Made by a program: the position numbers and the translations under genes | Notes under the pieces: model-generated | Seen by the model: only the letters and a program-made list of their open reading frames with translations | Database searches by the model: none | Told to the model about the DNA's origin: nothing | Assembly (NCBI RefSeq): GCF_020523925.1 | Contig: NZ_JAJAPW010000005.1 | Coordinates: 1-64,000 of the forward strand | Source of the DNA: Neotamlana laminarinivorans | GTDB lineage: Bacteria; Bacteroidota; Bacteroidia; Flavobacteriales; Flavobacteriaceae | DNA: 64,000 bases | Direction: 5' to 3' | Shown here: one piece after another, positions 54,552-63,967 of the stretch | Layout of the letters: each line of letters begins with the position of its first letter | Position numbering within the stretch: position 1 is the first letter of the stretch

Positions 54552-54587
54552 CATCCACAGTTTAGATTGAAATATAAACTGTGGATG
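54552..54587 (+). promoter_or_regulatory. 13-bp hairpin between rpoB and rpoC
   Basis: CATCCACAGTTTA pairs perfectly with TAAACTGTGGATG around a 10-base loop in the 70-base gap between rpoB and rpoC. There is no T-tract, so it is not a normal terminator. Confidence 0.6.
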
Positions 54588-54607
54588 AAAGCTGAAGACT
54601 AAAAAAC

Positions 54608-57600
54608 ATGGCAAGAAAACAAGATAAGAATACAGTAAAGAGATTTAATAAAATCTCAATTGGTTTAGCATCACCAGAGTCTATTTTAGCAGAATCTCGT
54701 GGCGAGGTTTTAAAACCAGAAACTATCAATTATCGAACTCACAAACCAGAAAGAGATGGTTTGTTCTGTGAGCGTATTTTTGGTCCTGTAAAGGATTACG
54801 AGTGTGCTTGTGGTAAATATAAAAGAATCCGTTATAAAGGTATTGTTTGCGACCGTTGTGGTGTTGAAGTAACAGAGAAGAAAGTACGTCGCGATAGAGT
54901 AGGACACATTAACTTAGTTGTGCCAGTAGCACATATTTGGTATTTCCGTTCTTTACCTAACAAAATTGGTTATTTACTTGGTTTACCTTCTAAGAAATTA
55001 GATATGATAATTTACTACGAACGTTATGTAGTAATTCAGCCAGGTAATGCTAAAAATGAAGAAGGTGAGCCTTTACAAAAATTAGATTTCCTTACGGAAG
55101 AAGAATATTTAAATATATTAGAAGCACTTCCGCAAGACAATCAATATTTAGATGACACCGACCCTAATAAGTTTATAGCTAAAATGGGAGCAGAGTGTTT
55201 AATCGAGTTATTAGCTAGAATAGATTTAGAGACTTTATCATACGAATTACGTCATAAAGCAAACACTGAAACGTCTAAACAACGTAAAACAGAAGCTTTA
55301 AAGCGTTTACAAGTGGTTGAAGCTTTACGTGAATCTAACAACAACCGCGAAAACAGACCAGAATGGATGATTATGAAGGTTATTCCAATCATTCCGCCAG
55401 AATTACGTCCGTTAGTACCGTTAGATGGTGGTCGTTTCGCAACTTCAGATTTAAATGATTTATACCGTCGTGTTATTATTCGTAACAACCGTTTAAAGCG
55501 TTTAGTTGAAATTAAAGCACCTGAAGTAATTTTACGTAACGAAAAGCGTATGTTACAAGAATCTGTAGATTCGTTATTTGATAACACACGTAAATCTTCA
55601 GCAGTAAAAACCGATTCTAATCGTCCGTTAAAATCTTTATCAGATAGTTTAAAAGGTAAGCAAGGACGTTTCCGTCAAAACTTACTTGGTAAACGTGTAG
55701 ATTACTCGGCACGTTCGGTAATTGTTGTAGGTCCAGAATTAAAATTATTTGAATGTGGATTGCCAAAAAATATGGCAGCAGAACTTTACAAGCCTTTTGT
55801 AATTAGAAAGTTAATTGAAAGAGGTATTGTAAAAACTGTAAAATCTGCAAAGAAAATTATAGATAAAAGAGAGCCTGTGGTTTGGGATATCTTGGAAAAT
55901 GTTCTTAAAGGACATCCAGTATTACTAAACCGTGCTCCTACATTACACCGTTTGGGTATTCAAGCTTTCCAACCTAAGTTAATTGAAGGTAAAGCAATAC
56001 AATTACACCCATTAGTTTGTACGGCATTTAACGCCGATTTCGATGGTGATCAAATGGCGGTGCATTTACCTTTAGGTCCAGAGGCAATCTTAGAGTGTCA
56101 ATTATTAATGTTGGCATCGCATAATATTTTAAACCCTGCAAATGGTTCGCCAGTAGCAGTACCTTCTCAGGATATGGTTCTTGGTTTATATTATATGACT
56201 AAAGAGCGTAAGTCTACACCAGATTTACCAATAAAAGGAGAAGGCTTAACATTCTATTCTCCAGAAGAAGTAGAAATTGCTTTTAATGAAAAGCGTGTAG
56301 ACTTAAATGCATCAATTAAAGTCCGTACGATTGATATTAATGAAGAAGGTAAGTTAGACAGAATGATTATTGAAACAACTGTTGGACGTGTGTTATTTAA
56401 TCAACACGTACCACAAGCAGCTGGTTTTATCAACAAAGTACTAACTAAAAAGTCGTTAAGAGATATTATCGGTGATATTCTAAAAGCAACATCTGTTCCC
56501 GAAACTGCGGATTTCTTAGATGCGATTAGAACTTTAGGATTTAATTTTGCATTTAAAGGTGGTTTATCATTTAGCTTAGGAGATATTATTATTCCACCAG
56601 AAAAGCAATCTATGATTGATGCCGCCAATACTAAAGTAGATGGCATTACAGGTAATTACAACATGGGGCTTATTACTAACAATGAGCGTTATAACCAAGT
56701 TATCGATATCTGGACATCAACTAACGCTGAATTAACCGAGTTGTCTATGAAGCGTATTCGCGAAGATCAACAAGGGTTTAACTCTGTGTTTATGATGCTT
56801 GATTCTGGAGCTCGTGGTTCTAAAGAGCAGATTCGTCAGTTAACTGGTATGCGTGGTTTAATGGCAAAGCCTAAAAAATCAAATGCCGGAGGTGGTGAAA
56901 TTATTGAAAACCCAATTCTTTCTAACTTTAAAGAGGGGCTTTCAATTTTAGAATACTTTATTTCTACTCACGGTGCTCGTAAAGGTCTTGCAGATACTGC
57001 ATTAAAAACTGCAGATGCAGGTTACTTAACACGTCGTTTAGTTGATGTTTCTCAAGATGTTATTATCAATTCAGAAGATTGTGGTACATTAAGAGGTGTC
57101 GAAGTTGAAGCACTTAAGAAAAACGATGAAATAGTTGAAACATTAGAGGCAAGAATTGTTGGTAGAGTATCATTAAACGATGTAAATAATCCTTTAACAG
57201 ATGAGTTATTGGTATCTGCAGGACAATTAATTGATGATAAAATAGCTAAAACTATTGGAGATTCTCCTGTTGAGTCTATTGAAGTTCGTTCACCATTAAC
57301 ATGTGAAGCTTTACAAGGTATTTGTGCTAAATGTTACGGTCGTAACTTAGCCTCTGGTAAAATGGTTCAGCGAGGCGAAGCAGTTGGTGTTGTAGCGGCA
57401 CAATCAATTGGAGAACCTGGTACACAGTTAACACTTCGTACTTTCCACGTGGGCGGTATTGCAGGAAACATTTCAGAAGAAAATAAACTTATAGTTAAGT
57501 TTGATGGTGTAGCTGAAATTGAAGATTTAAAAACAGTTAAAGGTCAAGATAACGAAGGTAACGATATTGATATTGTTATTTCTAGAACATCAGAACTTAA

Positions 57601-58909
57601 ACTTATAGATAAGAAAACAGGCATTGTTTTAAGTACAAATAATATTCCTTATGGTTCTACACTAAATATTAAAAATGGTGCTAGTTTAAGTAAGGGGGAT
57701 GTAGTTTGTTCTTGGGATCCATATAACGGTGTAATTATTTCAGAATTTGCTGGTAAAGTAAGATATGAAAACATCGAGCAAGGTATTACTTACCAAGTTG
57801 AGATTGATGAACAAACAGGTTTCCAAGAAAAAGTAATTTCAGAATCTAGAAATAAAAAGCTTATCCCAACCCTTCATATTGAAGATGGAAATGGAGAAGT
57901 AATTCGCTCTTACAACTTACCAGTTGGGGCACACCTTATGATTGATGACGGAGAGAAAATTAATGTTGGTAAAATTTTAGTAAAAATACCACGTAAATCG
58001 GCTAAAGCTGGTGATATTACGGGTGGTTTACCGCGTGTAACCGAATTATTCGAAGCACGTAACCCATCTAACCCAGCTGTTGTTTCAGAAATAGATGGTG
58101 TTGTATCTTTTGGTAAAATTAAGCGTGGTAACCGTGAAATTATCGTAGAGTCTAAATTAGGCGAGATTAAAAAATACTTGGTTAAATTATCAAATCAAAT
58201 TCTTGTACAAGAAAATGATTTTGTAAAAGCAGGTATGCCGCTCTCTGATGGTTCTGTAACACCTAACGACATATTAAACATTAAAGGGCCTTCAGCAGTA
58301 CAACAATATTTAGTAAACGAAGTACAGGAAGTTTACCGTTTACAAGGTGTAAAAATTAACGATAAGCATTTTGAAGTTGTTGTAAGACAAATGATGCGTA
58401 AAGTTAGAATTATTGATTCGGGAGATACTCTATTCTTAGAAGATCAATTAGCACACAAAGCTGATTTTATTAAGGAAAATGATGATATTTTCGGTATGAA
58501 GGTAATTGAAGATGCTGGAGACTCTGTTAATCTTAAAGAAGGGCAAATAGTTTCACCTCGTCAATTACGTGATGAAAACTCAATTTTACGTCGTGAAGAT
58601 AAAAATCTTGTTGTAGCTCGTGATGCACAACCAGCAACAGCAACACCTATTCTTCAGGGTATTACAAGAGCGTCACTACAAACTAAATCTTTTATTTCTG
58701 CAGCATCCTTCCAGGAAACTACAAAAGTACTTAACGAAGCAGCTGTAGCTGGTAAAGTAGATACTTTAGAAGGCTTAAAGGAAAATGTAATTGTAGGTCA
58801 TAGAATTCCTGCAGGTACAGGTATGCGTAAGTATAGCGACATTATTGTAGGTTCGAAAGAAGAGTTCGACCAAATGATGCAAGTAAAACAAGAATTAAAT
58901 TATAATTAA
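54608..58909 (+). CDS. rpoC: RNA polymerase beta' subunit
   Basis: A 1433-residue catalytic subunit. It shows the N-terminal zinc motif [20 protein letters not shown], the active-site Mg2+ loop [12 protein letters not shown], the bridge-helix region [23 protein letters not shown] and the second zinc site (CGTLRG ... [13 protein letters not shown]). Follows rpoB by 70 bases. Confidence 0.99.
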   Translation: MARKQDKNTVKRFNKISIGLASPESILAESRGEVLKPETINYRTHKPERDGLFCERIFGPVKDYECACGKYKRIRYKGIVCDRCGVEVTEKKVRRDRVGHINLVVPVAHIWYFRSLPNKIGYLLGLPSKKLDMIIYYERYVVIQPGNAKNEEGEPLQKLDFLTEEEYLNILEALPQDNQYLDDTDPNKFIAKMGAECLIELLARIDLETLSYELRHKANTETSKQRKTEALKRLQVVEALRESNNNRENRPEWMIMKVIPIIPPELRPLVPLDGGRFATSDLNDLYRRVIIRNNRLKRLVEIKAPEVILRNEKRMLQESVDSLFDNTRKSSAVKTDSNRPLKSLSDSLKGKQGRFRQNLLGKRVDYSARSVIVVGPELKLFECGLPKNMAAELYKPFVIRKLIERGIVKTVKSAKKIIDKREPVVWDILENVLKGHPVLLNRAPTLHRLGIQAFQPKLIEGKAIQLHPLVCTAFNADFDGDQMAVHLPLGPEAILECQLLMLASHNILNPANGSPVAVPSQDMVLGLYYMTKERKSTPDLPIKGEGLTFYSPEEVEIAFNEKRVDLNASIKVRTIDINEEGKLDRMIIETTVGRVLFNQHVPQAAGFINKVLTKKSLRDIIGDILKATSVPETADFLDAIRTLGFNFAFKGGLSFSLGDIIIPPEKQSMIDAANTKVDGITGNYNMGLITNNERYNQVIDIWTSTNAELTELSMKRIREDQQGFNSVFMMLDSGARGSKEQIRQLTGMRGLMAKPKKSNAGGGEIIENPILSNFKEGLSILEYFISTHGARKGLADTALKTADAGYLTRRLVDVSQDVIINSEDCGTLRGVEVEALKKNDEIVETLEARIVGRVSLNDVNNPLTDELLVSAGQLIDDKIAKTIGDSPVESIEVRSPLTCEALQGICAKCYGRNLASGKMVQRGEAVGVVAAQSIGEPGTQLTLRTFHVGGIAGNISEENKLIVKFDGVAEIEDLKTVKGQDNEGNDIDIVISRTSELKLIDKKTGIVLSTNNIPYGSTLNIKNGASLSKGDVVCSWDPYNGVIISEFAGKVRYENIEQGITYQVEIDEQTGFQEKVISESRNKKLIPTLHIEDGNGEVIRSYNLPVGAHLMIDDGEKINVGKILVKIPRKSAKAGDITGGLPRVTELFEARNPSNPAVVSEIDGVVSFGKIKRGNREIIVESKLGEIKKYLVKLSNQILVQENDFVKAGMPLSDGSVTPNDILNIKGPSAVQQYLVNEVQEVYRLQGVKINDKHFEVVVRQMMRKVRIIDSGDTLFLEDQLAHKADFIKENDDIFGMKVIEDAGDSVNLKEGQIVSPRQLRDENSILRREDKNLVVARDAQPATATPILQGITRASLQTKSFISAASFQETTKVLNEAAVAGKVDTLEGLKENVIVGHRIPAGTGMRKYSDIIVGSKEEFDQMMQVKQELNYN

Positions 58910-58920
58910 TAATTTTTGTT

Positions 58921-58940
58921 ATTCCCGCGAAGGCGGGAAT
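58921..58940. repeat. REP-like palindrome
   Basis: ATTCCCGC-GAAG-GCGGGAAT, a GC-rich 8-bp palindrome in AT-rich surroundings just after rpoC. It resembles dispersed intergenic palindromes of many bacteria; only one copy occurs here, so the class is inferred. Confidence 0.4.
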
Positions 58941-58948
58941 CTATAAAA

Positions 58949-58985
58949 TAAAAGCCTTCATGTATAAACGTGAAGGCTTTTTTTA
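58949..58985 (+). terminator. rpoC terminator
   Basis: A 10-bp stem AAAGCCTTCA/TGAAGGCTTT followed by seven T, 40 bases past the rpoC stop. Confidence 0.93.
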
Positions 58986-59035
58986 ATGAATTTATAATAA
59001 TAAAACTTTTATTTAAAGTTAAAAAATAGTTTCAA

Positions 59036-59353
59036 ATGGCAGACGAAAAGAATAAACCAAAACAAGGGCAAATAAATATAGAGTTAGATGAAAAAGTAGC
59101 TGAAGGTACATATTCTAACTTGGCCATAATTAATCATTCTGTATCCGAATTTGTAGTCGATTTTGTTAACATAATGCCGGGTGTACCTAAGAGCAAGGTT
59201 AAATCTAGAATTATATTAACACCACAACATGCTAAACGATTATTAAAAGCGTTAAACGACAATGTACAACGTTTTGAGCAAGCACATGGTGAAATAAAAG
59301 ATTACGAGCAACCTCCAATTCCTTTAAATTTTGGACCAACAGGACAAGCATAA
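59036..59353 (+). CDS. DUF3467 family protein
   Basis: A 105-residue soluble protein matching DUF3467: INIELDEKVAEGTYSNLAIINHSVSEFVVDFVNIMPG, KVKSRIILTPQHAKRLLKALNDNVQRFEQAHG and PPIPLNFGPTG. Function unknown; often found after rpoC in Bacteroidota. It has terminators on both sides. Confidence 0.9.
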   Translation: MADEKNKPKQGQINIELDEKVAEGTYSNLAIINHSVSEFVVDFVNIMPGVPKSKVKSRIILTPQHAKRLLKALNDNVQRFEQAHGEIKDYEQPPIPLNFGPTGQA

Positions 59354-59392
59354 AAAAAAGCCTTTAAAATTAATTTTAAAGGCTTTTTTTTA
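59354..59392. terminator. bidirectional terminator
   Basis: A nearly perfect palindrome centred on AAGCCTTTAAAATTAATTTTAAAGGCTT, with A-runs and T-runs, between the DUF3467 gene (+) and prfC (-). Confidence 0.9.
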
Positions 59393-59404
59393 TTGAAATT
59401 AAAT

Positions 59405-60994
59405 TTATTCAAACTCCGATGTGAAGTGTAATTTTACACTCGGGTATTTTTGCTGTGTCATTTGCAGTGAAAATGGAGAGTCTGATAAAAACACCAATTG
59501 ACCTTGCTTGTCTTTTGCTAAAAAGCGCTGTTTAACTCTTAAGAACTCTTTATATTCATCAGATTTTGGATCATCTGGATCTACCCAACAGGCCTTATGA
59601 ACATTTAAGTTTTCGTAAGTACATTTTGCTCCATATTCATGTTCTAATCGATATTGAATTACCTCGTATTGTAAAGCGCCAACGGTACCAATTACTTTTC
59701 TACCGTTAAGTTCTAAAGTAAAAAGTTGTGCTACACCTTCATCCATTAATTGATCGATACCTTTAAAAAGCTGTTTCGATTTCATTGGATCAGCATTGTT
59801 TATATATCTAAAATGCTCAGGAGAAAAACTAGGAACGCCTTTATAGTTTAAAATTTCTCCTTCTGTTAAGGTATCACCAATTTTAAAACTCCCTGTATCC
59901 TGTAAACCAACAATATCTCCAGGATACGATATATCTACAATTTCTTTCTTTTCAGCAAAAAACGCATTTGGGCTCGAGAATTTAAGTTTTTTATTATTTC
60001 TTACATGAAGGTATGGCGTATTACGTTTAAATTCACCAGAAACAATTTTAACGAAAGCTAAACGGTTACGATGATTTGGGTCCATGTTTGCATGAATTTT
60101 AAAAACAAAGCCTGTAAATTTCTTTTCATCTGGTTTTACCAAACGTTCTTCACTTTGTTTAGCTCTTGGTTTTGGTGCTATTTCAACAAAACAATCTAAT
60201 AACTCGCGAACTCCAAAATTATTTAATGCGGAACCAAAAAATACAGGTTGTTGATTGCCTTCTAAGTAATCCGTTTTATTAAACTCTGGGTATATACCTT
60301 CAACTAACTCTATTTCTTCTCTTAAGGTATTAGCCGATTTTTCTCCAATTAATTCATCCAATTCAGGAGAAGATAAATCAGAAATTTCAATAGTTTCTTC
60401 AATATTTTTTCGGCTATCTCCACTAAATAAGTTTACATTTTTTTCCCAAATGTTGTAAATACCTTTAAATTCATAACCCATGCCAATAGGGAAACTTAAA
60501 GGAGCTACTTTTAAACCTAGTTTTTGTTCAACTTCATCTAACAAATCAAAAGCATCTTTACCTTCACGGTCAAGTTTATTAATAAACACAATCATAGGAA
60601 TGTTTCTCATACGGCAAACTTCAACCAACTTTTCAGTTTGTTCCTCAACACCTTTTGCCACATCAATAACAACAATTACACTATCTACGGCTGTTAAAGT
60701 TCTAAAGGTATCTTCAGCAAAATCTTTATGTCCAGGTGTATCTAGAATGTTTATTTTTGTACCGTTATACTCAAATGCTAAAACAGAGGTAGCCACCGAG
60801 ATACCACGTTGGCGCTCAATTTCCATAAAGTCACTAGTAGCACCTTTTTTAATTTTATTACTTTTTACAGCGCCAGCTTCTTGAATAGCACCACCAAAAA
60901 GTAATAGCTTCTCTGTTAATGTTGTTTTACCTGCATCTGGGTGAGAAATAATACCAAAAGTCCTTCTGCGTTGTATTTCTTTTAAAAAACTCAT
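59405..60994 (-). CDS. prfC: peptide chain release factor 3
   Basis: The GTPase that recycles RF1/RF2 after termination, 529 residues (same as E. coli RF3). G motifs: SHPDAGKTTLTEK, DTPGHKDFAEDT and NKLDREGKDAFDLL. RF3-specific segments include FMEIERQRGISVATSVL and the C-terminal VGALQYEVIQYRLEHEYGAKC. Confidence 0.97.
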   Translation of the reverse strand: MSFLKEIQRRRTFGIISHPDAGKTTLTEKLLLFGGAIQEAGAVKSNKIKKGATSDFMEIERQRGISVATSVLAFEYNGTKINILDTPGHKDFAEDTFRTLTAVDSVIVVIDVAKGVEEQTEKLVEVCRMRNIPMIVFINKLDREGKDAFDLLDEVEQKLGLKVAPLSFPIGMGYEFKGIYNIWEKNVNLFSGDSRKNIEETIEISDLSSPELDELIGEKSANTLREEIELVEGIYPEFNKTDYLEGNQQPVFFGSALNNFGVRELLDCFVEIAPKPRAKQSEERLVKPDEKKFTGFVFKIHANMDPNHRNRLAFVKIVSGEFKRNTPYLHVRNNKKLKFSSPNAFFAEKKEIVDISYPGDIVGLQDTGSFKIGDTLTEGEILNYKGVPSFSPEHFRYINNADPMKSKQLFKGIDQLMDEGVAQLFTLELNGRKVIGTVGALQYEVIQYRLEHEYGAKCTYENLNVHKACWVDPDDPKSDEYKEFLRVKQRFLAKDKQGQLVFLSDSPFSLQMTQQKYPSVKLHFTSEFE

Positions 60995-61082
60995 AAAATT
61001 TTAAATAAATGGGATGCAAATATACTACTTAATACACCAAATATTGTAGAACTTTACAGGGCTTTTTAATTTAGTAAATACA

Positions 61083-61113
61083 TTGTTAGTTTAAATTTTA
61101 CTTGGTATTTTTG
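61083..61113 (+). promoter_or_regulatory. idi: idi promoter, very close to the start codon
   Basis: TTG at 61083-61085, 20 bases, then TATTTTTG at 61106-61113. The element ends six bases before the ATG at 61120, so the mRNA would have almost no leader. Confidence 0.6.
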
Positions 61114-61119
61114 TTTACT

Positions 61120-61647
61120 ATGGAAGAAGAAAAAGTAATTCTTGTAAATGAACAAGATGAACAAATAGGATTAATGGGTAAAATGGAGGCTCATGAAAAA
61201 GCATTATTACATCGTGCATTTTCAGTTTTTGTTTTTAATGATAAGCATGAATTAATGTTACAGCAGCGTGCTTTTAGCAAATACCATTCTCCGGGCTTAT
61301 GGACAAATACATGTTGTAGCCACCAGCGTGAAGGTGAAAGTAATATAGAAGCTGGAAAACGTAGATTATTTGAAGAAATGGGATTTGTAACCGAGTTAGA
61401 AGAAACAACTTCATTTATTTATAAAGCCCCTTTTGAAAATGGATTAACAGAACATGAGTACGACCATATTATGCTAGGGTACTTTAACGATGCCCCAGAA
61501 ATTAATACAGATGAAGTTGAAGCTTGGAAATGGATGCCTTTAGAAGCCGTAAAAAATGATATTAATTTAAATCCAGATACTTATACCGAGTGGTTTAAAA
61601 TTATTTTTGAAAAGTTTTATAAACACATAAATATTACAAAGCCATGA
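61120..61647 (+). CDS. idi: isopentenyl-diphosphate delta-isomerase, type I
   Basis: A Nudix-fold enzyme that interconverts IPP and DMAPP for isoprenoids such as menaquinone, 175 residues. Motifs: LMLQQRAFSKYHSPGLWTNTCCSHQREGE (catalytic Cys), the Nudix-like EAGKRRLFEEMGF, and EHEYDHIM (catalytic Glu). The frame extends six codons upstream to 61102, but that stretch carries the promoter. The stop overlaps queD by ATGA. Confidence 0.95.
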   Translation: MEEEKVILVNEQDEQIGLMGKMEAHEKALLHRAFSVFVFNDKHELMLQQRAFSKYHSPGLWTNTCCSHQREGESNIEAGKRRLFEEMGFVTELEETTSFIYKAPFENGLTEHEYDHIMLGYFNDAPEINTDEVEAWKWMPLEAVKNDINLNPDTYTEWFKIIFEKFYKHINITKP

Positions 61648-62054
61648 AAGCCACAGTAAGCAGAAAAGCCCATTTTAACGCTGCTCACAGACTTTATCGA
61701 GCAACTTGGAGCGACGATAAAAATAAAGCTGTTTTTGGTAAGTGTAGTAACCCTAACTTTCATGGACATAATTACGAGTTAATTGTAAGTGTAACAGGAG
61801 AGATAGATAACGAAACAGGTTTTGTTATAGATATGAAGGTTTTAAAAGATTTAATTTATGAAGAAATTGAGCAAACTTTCGATCATAAAAATTTAAATTT
61901 AGAGGTTGAAGTCTTTAAAACACTAAATCCAACAGCCGAAAATATAGCTGTTGTTATATACAACATTTTAAAACCAAAACTATCAAAGCATCTAGATTTA
62001 CAAATAACACTGTACGAAACTCCACGAAATTTCGTTACCTATAGTGGTAAATAA
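61644..62054 (+). CDS. queD: 6-carboxytetrahydropterin synthase / PTPS family
   Basis: A 136-residue T-fold enzyme. Zinc ligands are HFNAAH and HGHNY, and the catalytic Cys lies in FGKCSNPNFHGHNYEL. It also has the DHKNLN and PTAENIAVVIYN segments and the ETPRNFVTY end. The family includes QueD (queuosine precursor) and PTPS; QueD is most likely in bacteria. Its ATG overlaps the idi stop by four bases, so it is translationally coupled. Confidence 0.92.
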   Translation: MKATVSRKAHFNAAHRLYRATWSDDKNKAVFGKCSNPNFHGHNYELIVSVTGEIDNETGFVIDMKVLKDLIYEEIEQTFDHKNLNLEVEVFKTLNPTAENIAVVIYNILKPKLSKHLDLQITLYETPRNFVTYSGK

Positions 62055-62134
62055 AAAACTTTATAAGTTGTAAAAATAAAAAGAGTTTTATATTTATTTT
62101 AAATGTAATTTTGCATTAAATTAAAATTTATATT

Positions 62135-62404
62135 ATGGCAAATGTTAGAGATTTAAAAAAAGACATAAATTATGTTCTAGGGGATATTATTGAAGCTGTT
62201 TACGTATGGGAAATGGAAAATACAGATAAGGATACAAAAGAGAGCGAAGCAATAATTGATGAAGCTATTGAAACGTTTGATGTTTTAATAGCAAAAGTAA
62301 ATGCAAAAGATGTAGAAACCCCAAAGGCTCATTTTAAGGCAATTAACCTTGAACTGGAAGAAAAAGGGAAGGCGTTAATAGAAAAGATTAATAAATTAAG
62401 TTAA
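62135..62404 (+). CDS. small helical protein, function unknown
   Basis: An 89-residue acidic, all-helical soluble protein (MANVRDLKKDINYVLGDIIEAVYVWE ... EEKGKALIEKINKL). No cysteine, no signal and no membrane segment. I recognise it only as a short Flavobacteriaceae-type hypothetical. The tRNA-Thr promoter begins 18 bases after its stop. Confidence 0.8.
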   Translation: MANVRDLKKDINYVLGDIIEAVYVWEMENTDKDTKESEAIIDEAIETFDVLIAKVNAKDVETPKAHFKAINLELEEKGKALIEKINKLS

Positions 62405-62421
62405 TTTTTTTTAGAAAGTGC

Positions 62422-62451
62422 TTGCAAATTTAATTTTTGCGATTATATTTG
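62422..62451 (+). promoter_or_regulatory. promoter of tRNA-Thr copy 2
   Basis: TTG at 62422-62424, 19 bases, then TATATTTG at 62444-62451, followed by GCACC, 13 bases before the tRNA. Confidence 0.75.
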
Positions 62452-62464
62452 CACCCGCAATTAC

Positions 62465-62538
62465 GCCGATGTAGCTCAGCTGGCTAGAGCAGCTGATTTG
62501 TAATCAGCAGGTCGTGGGTTCGAGTCCCTCCATCGGCT
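62465..62538 (+). tRNA. tRNA-Thr (TGT), copy 2
   Basis: Identical over all 74 bases to the tRNA at 45711-45784, with its own promoter and terminator. Confidence 0.97.
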
Positions 62539-62566
62539 CAAAACACTTAAACGTGTTGCGAAAAAA

Positions 62567-62599
62567 AACCTTTCAAATTTTAATTTGAAAGGTTTTTTG
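62567..62599 (+). terminator. tRNA-Thr terminator
   Basis: A 14-bp stem AAACCTTTCAAATT/AATTTGAAAGGTTT with a T-run. Confidence 0.92.
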
Positions 62600-62630
62600 T
62601 TTTATAAGAGTTGTTTATGCACTATAGCAA

Positions 62631-63326
62631 TTACTCTTTTTCTTTTATTTCTTTAATAAATGCATCAAGCTCTTTTCCATATAAAGAGTTTTTTATCTCT
62701 GGAGTTAGGCTTTGGTTAATAGTATCTAAATACTTTACTTGTGCATTGTAAATTTCAGAAAGTGCTAAATATGGAGCAACTTCGCTGTCTTTATGGTTAA
62801 GTGCAAAATTTACAGTATATAGGTATTGCCTTTTTAATAATGAGTTAGATAATTTTATTAAAGAGTCATTGGCTATTGAATCTCCTCTGCGTTGCGCTTC
62901 AAATTGTTCTTTAATAAGCTCTAAACGCTTGTTTTTTAATTTAGAAAGCATCGCTCTATATTCTTCGTATATTTCTTGTTGCTTAGAGCCTTTAATTTTA
63001 GCATCAAAAACAAAATTTTTAAGAGTTGTGTTAATTTCGGTAACTCCTTTATCAGCAAAAAACTGAATACGATCTTGTTCAGTACTTTTTTTATCTAAAT
63101 CTAAAATGAACATTTCAGGAGATTTTAAGCTTGCTTGCAGTTCAAAGTTAGAGGTACCATTTAATACAAGGCTATCTACTGTTATTAGTATTGTATCTTG
63201 TACTTTTTTTAGGTAAACGGTTCCTTTTTTTAAACCTTTTATATTTCCTTTTACAATTAAATCGTTTTCTGTTTTACCACAAGAAAATAGAAGAGCTGTT
63301 ACAGCTATTAACCAAATATGTTTCAT
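62631..63326 (-). CDS. DUF4369 lipoprotein
   Basis: A 231-residue lipoprotein: signal MKHIWLIAVTALLFSC with lipobox Cys16. The DUF4369 domain follows (about 25-120: VKGNIKGLKKGTVYLKKVQDTILITVDSLVLNGTSNFEL ... MFILDLD), then a helical region (about 125-231). In Bacteroidota DUF4369 is often fused to a C-terminal thioredoxin domain; none is present here and no CxxC is seen. Eight codons further upstream are in frame but would precede the lipoprotein signal. Confidence 0.87.
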   Translation of the reverse strand: MKHIWLIAVTALLFSCGKTENDLIVKGNIKGLKKGTVYLKKVQDTILITVDSLVLNGTSNFELQASLKSPEMFILDLDKKSTEQDRIQFFADKGVTEINTTLKNFVFDAKIKGSKQQEIYEEYRAMLSKLKNKRLELIKEQFEAQRRGDSIANDSLIKLSNSLLKRQYLYTVNFALNHKDSEVAPYLALSEIYNAQVKYLDTINQSLTPEIKNSLYGKELDAFIKEIKEKE

Positions 63327-63455
63327 TAATTTTTGTTTTAAGGTTAGCAAATATCTTATAATTTAAATAATAATACTAATCGGTTTTTAATTAAATAACA
63401 CTAGGGGTTCTTTTTTTGTTAAATAAATACTAATGGAAAACAGGTTTTAAGTTTT

Positions 63456-63470
63456 TGGCACGAGAATTGA
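63456..63470 (+). promoter_or_regulatory. possible sigma-54 promoter
   Basis: TGGCAC, five bases, TTGA. The -24 half is perfect; the -12 half has GA in place of GC. A terminator lies about 95 bases downstream, so any transcript would be short. Confidence 0.3.
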
Positions 63471-63563
63471 TTACTAGTTAGTAATTACATTCAAATAATA
63501 GTTTATTGAGTGGTTACTTTAAACTTTAGATTGTAATTCAAATTTTGGTTAGTTAGTTAGATA

Positions 63564-63592
63564 AAAAACACCTTTTAATAAGGTGTTTTTTT
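63564..63592. terminator. terminator-like hairpin
   Basis: The stem AAAAACACCTT/AAGGTGTTTTT flanked by A and T runs. It could end a short plus-strand RNA or, in reverse, an upstream minus-strand transcript. Confidence 0.75.
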
Positions 63593-63752
63593 ATTGGTTA
63601 GAATTAATTTTAGAGAAACATTTTAGCTTATAAATATGTTTTTTATCGATTAAATGCGTTTTTTTGATTTTAAATGTTAAAAAAAAGTACATTTCATCGA
63701 ATAACAATGTTTTTCGTCGTTATTCATGTTTTAAGAATTATATATTTGTTGT

Positions 63753-63897
63753 GTACTAAATAACACACTTTTTAGTTCAATGGATTAATTAATTAATATT
63801 TGCATTATGTTGTTGATGCGGTTATCCCCAAATCTAACCATCATAAGTAAAGAAGCAAATTGAGAAAAAACCGAGTTTGAGGGAACTCGGTTTTTTT
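63753..63897 (+). ncRNA. candidate small RNA or leader transcript
   Basis: A perfect -7 element TATATTTG at 63741-63748 is followed about 145 bases later by a strong terminator (63865-63897, 12-bp stem AAAAACCGAGTT/AACTCGGTTTTT). Between them only an 18-codon frame starting at 63807 (MLLMRLSPNLTIISKEAN) is seen. It may be a small RNA, a short peptide mRNA, or an attenuated leader of the gene starting at 63968. Ends are estimated. Confidence 0.4.
63865..63897 (+). terminator. terminator before the last partial gene
   Basis: The stem AAAAACCGAGTT/AACTCGGTTTTT with a 6-base loop and T-run. Confidence 0.88.
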
Positions 63898-63967
63898 ATG
63901 CAATAAAATCAAGTATACTAATAGGTTTATTGATTATGCCTTAATTAATTTTTAAATTAGCATTATT

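Larger units (their letters stand above)
63351..63967. other. long intergenic region with promoter-, terminator- and sigma-54-like signals
   Basis: No long open frame. It contains a sigma-54-like TGGCAC-N5-TTGA at 63456-63470, a terminator at 63564-63592, a -7 element at 63741-63748 and a second terminator at 63865-63897. Confidence 0.6.

Noticed and set aside
62465-62538. Duplicate tRNA-Thr as an attachment-site scar of an integrated island
   Set aside because: The DNA between the two copies is conserved core genome, the second copy is a full gene with its own promoter and terminator, and no integrase or partial tRNA repeat is seen.
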